Of a DNA stretch of 38,794 bases, positions 35,764 to 38,794 are shown piece after piece. Position 1 is the first letter of the stretch. Each line of letters begins with the position of its first letter. The stretch lies in contig JABDLJ010000045.1 of the NCBI GenBank assembly GCA_013003075.1, positions 1-38,794 on the forward strand. The letters are read 5' to 3'. Origin of the DNA: Paracoccaceae bacterium (GTDB lineage: Bacteria; Pseudomonadota; Alphaproteobacteria; Rhodobacterales; Rhodobacteraceae). The position numbers were made by a program, and so were the translations under genes. The notes below the pieces were generated by a model. That model saw only the letters and a list, made by a program, of their open reading frames with translations. It was not told where the DNA came from and searched no databases.

Positions 35764-36062
35764 TGAGCATCGTCTCGGCCATCGTTCTGTTCGCGGTGAT
35801 CTGGTTTCTGGTGCTGCTTGTGGCGCTGCCCTTCGTCAGCCGGTCTCAGGCCGAGGCGGGCGAGATCGAGCCGGGCACCCATGCCGGCGCGCCCGCCGAT
35901 TTCCGCTTTGGGCGGCTCGCGGTGCGGGTGTCGCTGATCACCTTCGTTCTTTGGGCGGTGATCGCCGGGATCGTCGTGTCGGGCTGGATCACGATCGAGG
36001 ATCTCGATGTGTTCGGCCGCCTGCGTCCGGGTGCGATTGAACCCGGTGGAACAGGTGGGTGA
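35763..36062 (+). CDS. DUF1467 family membrane protein
   Basis: A 99-residue inner-membrane protein of DUF1467. It has two hydrophobic helices (about 4-24, SIVSAIVLFAVIWFLVLLVAL; and about 56-75, SLITFVLWAVIAGIVVSGWI) around a short polar loop with the conserved PFVSRSQAEAGEIEPG. Function unknown; the family travels with mce in this group. Translation is coupled to mce by a one-base overlap. Its last 74 bases overlap the 3' end of the EI24 gene on the other strand. Confidence 0.9.
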   Translation: MSIVSAIVLFAVIWFLVLLVALPFVSRSQAEAGEIEPGTHAGAPADFRFGRLAVRVSLITFVLWAVIAGIVVSGWITIEDLDVFGRLRPGAIEPGGTGG

Positions 36063-36717
36063 ACGTCGCCGCCCCGATGATCGGAACGATCAGGTTTAGA
36101 ACCGGCACCGTCAGCGGCACCGCCATCAGCGCCCCGGCGATCCAGATCTGCAAAAAGTTGCGCCGGCGCGCCTCGGCGGCGGCTTTGCGGCCCAGCCGTC
36201 GCATGGCGACCAGCTGAAAATACTCGCGCCCCAGAAGAAACCCGTTGAGCGCAATGAAGATGAACGGCGCCAGCGGCAGAAACAGCAGGTAGGCGGCAAA
36301 TGCCGCGATATTGGCGGCGATCAGCACACCCAGGAACGAAGCGCTGTCGCGCAGGCCGTCGGCGAAGCTGACATGCGGGGCCGGCACCAGGTCCGGGTAG
36401 TGCAGATCCTCGACCGCATCGGCCACATCGTCGAGAAACAGCGAGGTGAACATCGAGGCCACCGGCACCATCAGGAAGACCGACAGACCGAGCATCAGAA
36501 CAAGCGAGGCGCCCGACAGGATGTCATCGACCCAGGTGACGGTGCCCACAAGCGGCAGGGTCACACTGTCCGGCATCAGCCAGTTCAAGAGCCACAGCAC
36601 CACCGCGTAGACGGCAAAGAGCAGCCCGAAGGTCAGCCCGATGCCCAGGATCAGAACACGGCGAAAGCGCGGATCGCCCAGTTGCGACAGCGCCTTTGCG
36701 ATGTCGGACAGGATCAT
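35989..36717 (-). CDS. EI24-domain membrane protein (CysZ-like)
   Basis: A 242-residue inner-membrane protein of the EI24/CysZ family. CysZ is a sulfate channel in E. coli, but alphaproteobacterial members are not proven to be. There are about four to six hydrophobic segments, and family motifs include SFADGLRDSASFLGVLIAAN and FLLGREYFQLVAMRRL. The start is ATG 36717 (MILSDIAKALSQLGDPRFR), overlapping the nitroreductase stop by 4 bases (ATGA). The long frame open to 36930 lies within the nitroreductase and is rejected. The 3' end runs 74 bases into the convergent DUF1467 gene. Confidence 0.88.
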   Translation of the reverse strand: MILSDIAKALSQLGDPRFRRVLILGIGLTFGLLFAVYAVVLWLLNWLMPDSVTLPLVGTVTWVDDILSGASLVLMLGLSVFLMVPVASMFTSLFLDDVADAVEDLHYPDLVPAPHVSFADGLRDSASFLGVLIAANIAAFAAYLLFLPLAPFIFIALNGFLLGREYFQLVAMRRLGRKAAAEARRRNFLQIWIAGALMAVPLTVPVLNLIVPIIGAATFTHLFHRVQSHPDAGGRTHRDPRS

Positions 36718-37292
36718 GCCTGCATCCAGGTCGTGATCGCGTCGAGATCGGGGCGCGGGCGTTCCGGCGGCGGCGTCGTCTGGGTGCCGATATGGATGAA
36801 GCCGGCGACGAACTCGTGCGGGGCAAGGCCCAGATGCGGCTCGACGAAGTTGCGGTCGTGGCTGGCCCAGCCGGACAGCCAGTTGGCGCCCCAGCCGGCG
36901 GCGAGCGCGGCGTTCAGCAGCGACAGGCACACAGCGCCGGCAGACAGGGTCTGCTCGATTTGCGGAACCTTTTCAGAGGCTTTCGGCGCGGCGATCACCG
37001 CCACGGCGAGATGCGCGTTACCGAACTGAGCATGCATCTTGTCGATCTTCTCGGGCGCCATACCAAGCGCCGCGCCGCGTTCGGGCACGGCGGCGGCCAG
37101 ACGCTCCAGCGCTGGACGTTCCAGCACGATCAGCCGCCAGGGCTCCAGCTTACCGTGATCGGGGGTGCGCGCCGCGGCGGTCAGGATCGGGCGCAGGTCC
37201 ACCGCATCGGGCACCGGGGGCGTCAGGGTCTTGGCGGGCCGCGAGCGGCGCGTCAGCAGGAACTCGAGCGCCTTGGGGTTGGCTTGTGTCAT
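36714..37292 (-). CDS. Nitroreductase-family flavoprotein
   Basis: A 192-residue FMN-dependent oxidoreductase of the nitroreductase superfamily, YdjA-like in length. It has the N-terminal FMN-phosphate contact LLTRRSRPAK, AARTPDHGKLEPWRLIVLER, and the C-terminal GWGANWLSGW stretch with FIHIG after it. The natural substrate is unknown. ATG 37292 is preceded by GGAGA at 6 bases. Its stop overlaps the EI24 start by 4 bases, so the two are made from one message; the HDAC-like gene lies upstream on the same strand with 122 bases between. Confidence 0.93.
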   Translation of the reverse strand: MTQANPKALEFLLTRRSRPAKTLTPPVPDAVDLRPILTAAARTPDHGKLEPWRLIVLERPALERLAAAVPERGAALGMAPEKIDKMHAQFGNAHLAVAVIAAPKASEKVPQIEQTLSAGAVCLSLLNAALAAGWGANWLSGWASHDRNFVEPHLGLAPHEFVAGFIHIGTQTTPPPERPRPDLDAITTWMQA

Positions 37293-37414
37293 GTCGGTCT
37301 CCGAAGTTGCGCCACATGTCGGGTCTGGCGCGGGCGCCGTCAAGCCCCGCCGGGCCGGAACCTGCCTGCGGCGAACAAAGCGCCAGCCGGCAGGAAATGG
37401 GCCGAGCATTACCG

Positions 37415-38524
37415 CTAGCTGATGCCGAAGCCCTCGGCCAGCTCTTCGATCCAGGTGGAGACGAAGGCATCGAAACGGGCGGTCGGCTGGCGCAGGCGCA
37501 GCGTTTCGGCCAGCGGGTCGGGCGCAGAGATGGCACTGCCCGACATCTCTTCCAGCACGGCGTGGCCGCAAAACGGCACGTACATTTCCGAATAGCCGCC
37601 CTCGTGGACCAGAACCAGCCGCCCGCCGGCCAGATCGCCCGCCGCCTCCATCACCATCGCGGTCATCGCGCGGAAGGTCTCGGCGGTGGCCAGCGTGCGC
37701 GACAGGGGATCGATGGCGGCCGGATCGAAGCCACAGGCGACGATGATGACGTCCGGCTCGAACCGGGCGAGGGCCGGCAGCACCAGGCGTTCTGTCGCCT
37801 CAAGATAGCCCAGATGGCCGGTGCCGGGGGGCAGGGGAATGTTCATGTTGCAGCCGTCCCCGGCGCCCGCGCCGGTGTCCTCGGCGCTGCCGGTGTCGAG
37901 CGGGTAGTTGTTTTCCTGGTGCACCGAGATCGTCAGCACATCGTCGCGGTCGTAGAAGATCGCTTCGGTCCCGTTGCCGTGATGCACGTCCCAGTCGAGG
38001 ATGGCCACACGCTCTGTCAGGCGGTCGGCGAAGGCGGCCTCGACCGCGATGGCGATATTGGCCAGAAGGCAAAAGCCGTTGGGATGCTCGGGCAGGCAAT
38101 GATGCCCCGGGGGGCGCGACAGCGCATAGGCATTGGCGAGGTTGCCGCGCAGCACTGCGTGAAGCGCGCCCTTGGCCAGCCCGGCCGACAGCGCGGCAAG
38201 CTCATATCCGCCGGCGCCGAAGGGCGCGCGGGGGCCAAGCTCGCCACCCTCGGCATCCGAGAGCGCCTTGAACTGCGAAAGGTAACTGTGCGGATGGACG
38301 CGCAGAAGATCCTCTTGCGAGACCGGATCGGCGCTTTGGCTTGCCAGCGCGTCCAGAAGGCCGCTGGCGCGCAGAAGATTGACCAGCCGCCGCTTGGTTT
38401 CGGGGTTCTCGGGAAGCCCGGCGCCGGCGGGCGGCTGCACAAGGCCGCCCACGGGCGTGAGAAACATGTAATTGCCGCCCACGTGCCAGAAGCTGCGCTC
38501 GTCCCAGAAAAAGCCGGTCTGCAT
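37415..38524 (-). CDS. Histone-deacetylase-like amidohydrolase (class II)
   Basis: A 369-residue zinc amidohydrolase of the arginase/HDAC fold. The active site is intact: RPPGHH at 137-142 with paired His141/His142, DWDVHHGNGT with zinc ligands Asp179 and His181, a second-sphere DTGSAEDTGAG loop, zinc ligand Asp267 in ACGFDPAAIDPL, and a catalytic Tyr in HEGGYSEMYVP. Bacterial members of this class II type deacetylate acetylpolyamines or unknown small amides; there is no histone-like target here, so acetylpolyamine is a guess. ATG 38524 has no strong ribosome site. It is divergent from the DUF167 gene. Confidence 0.94.
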   Translation of the reverse strand: MQTGFFWDERSFWHVGGNYMFLTPVGGLVQPPAGAGLPENPETKRRLVNLLRASGLLDALASQSADPVSQEDLLRVHPHSYLSQFKALSDAEGGELGPRAPFGAGGYELAALSAGLAKGALHAVLRGNLANAYALSRPPGHHCLPEHPNGFCLLANIAIAVEAAFADRLTERVAILDWDVHHGNGTEAIFYDRDDVLTISVHQENNYPLDTGSAEDTGAGAGDGCNMNIPLPPGTGHLGYLEATERLVLPALARFEPDVIIVACGFDPAAIDPLSRTLATAETFRAMTAMVMEAAGDLAGGRLVLVHEGGYSEMYVPFCGHAVLEEMSGSAISAPDPLAETLRLRQPTARFDAFVSTWIEELAEGFGIS

Positions 38525-38572
38525 GATGCGGTGTCCCCCGAACTGGCAAGGCTGCCGGGGTCAGCATATGGC

Positions 38573-38794
38573 GTGGGCTTGGCGCGTCCAGCCCGAACTG
38601 ATGCGCCCGATCTCAGCGCTTTGGCCCGGCCGGGGGCGCGGATCGAGGCACGCGTGAGCCCTGGTGCGGCAAGGCCGCGGATCATTGTGGGCGCGAAGGG
38701 GACCGCCGTCGACATGGCCGGGCGCGCCACCGGCGGTCGGGCTGCCGAAGCGGCGCGGCGGGCGCTTGCCGGTGCGATGCAGGTGGCACTGCCG
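38573..38794 (+). CDS. DUF167 (YggU-like) protein, partial
   Basis: The window ends inside this gene. From GTG 38573 the frame gives about 74 residues: GLARPARTDAPDLSALARPG, then RIEARVSPGAARPRIIVGAK and a TGGRAAEAARRALAGAMQV stretch. This matches the DUF167/YggU pattern (RVxPGAxR, then a GxxNEA/xL-type helix) common in Rhodobacterales. Function unknown. The start is uncertain: GTG 38573 fits the usual length, while GTG 38531 is also in frame. The gene begins 48 bases from the divergent HDAC-like gene, so their promoters would overlap. Confidence 0.6.
   Translation, partial: MGLARPARTDAPDLSALARPGARIEARVSPGAARPRIIVGAKGTAVDMAGRATGGRAAEAARRALAGAMQVALP

Noticed and set aside
38531..38572. Earlier GTG start for the DUF167 gene
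   Set aside because: It would begin almost at the divergent HDAC-like start and add residues not typical of the family; kept only as an alternative.

Overview
The window is high-GC DNA (roughly two thirds G+C by eye) from an alphaproteobacterium, most likely Rhodobacteraceae. The evidence is the set of family-typical genes: an Hsp20-DUF1150 pair, a DUF465 protein, two Hint_2 proteins, a fused ATP sulfurylase/APS kinase, a methylmalonyl-CoA epimerase next to DUF1467, an EI24 protein, and a non-discriminating-type AspRS. No rRNA, tRNA, CRISPR array, transposase or integrase was seen.

Layout. 1-6 kb: the end of a DMT exporter; a coupled purE-purK-Nudix operon on the minus strand; a DUF465 gene divergent from hsp20-DUF1150, with an RpoH-type promoter and a ROSE-like RNA thermometer candidate before hsp20; a small glycine-zipper lipoprotein; and the bifunctional sulfate-activation enzyme. 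6-10.9 kb is the most accessory-looking part: a Hint-domain gene cut by one in-frame TAA, a ClpB-like AAA+ ATPase with a degenerate first half, about 0.5 kb with no convincing gene, a 61-residue unknown, and a divergent LysR regulator with a palindromic operator candidate. 10.9-14 kb: thioredoxin reductase divergent from an Lrp/AsnC regulator across a three-half-site operator candidate, a second Hint protein that lacks the usual Cys, and a 49-residue basic protein with its own terminator.

14-22 kb is housekeeping. The chain lgt-midA-pgeF is linked by ATGA overlaps. It is followed by ubiK-like, ybjN-like, then proC-csaA-hydroxyacid dehydrogenase, and a tdk-MFS pair. 22-24.3 kb: a periplasmic cytochrome c behind an FNR-type box, a small lipoprotein, and a two-gene unit of an unknown protein plus a DUF2272 protein with lower apparent GC. 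24.3-31 kb: carB, a GT87-like membrane glycosyltransferase and aspS. 31-38.8 kb: a DUF1800-DUF1501 pair, a GNAT, an atypical response regulator, mce-DUF1467 converging with and overlapping an EI24 gene, a nitroreductase, a class II HDAC-like amidohydrolase, and the start of a DUF167 gene cut by the window end.

Most of the window is conserved core metabolism: purines, sulfate activation, pyrimidine/arginine precursor, proline, envelope lipoprotein maturation and translation. The items most worth following up are the hsp20 leader, the interrupted Hint gene beside the unusual AAA+ protein, the DUF2272 unit, the LysR/small-protein pair and the Lrp operator. All functional calls come from reading motifs by eye; no database search was run.
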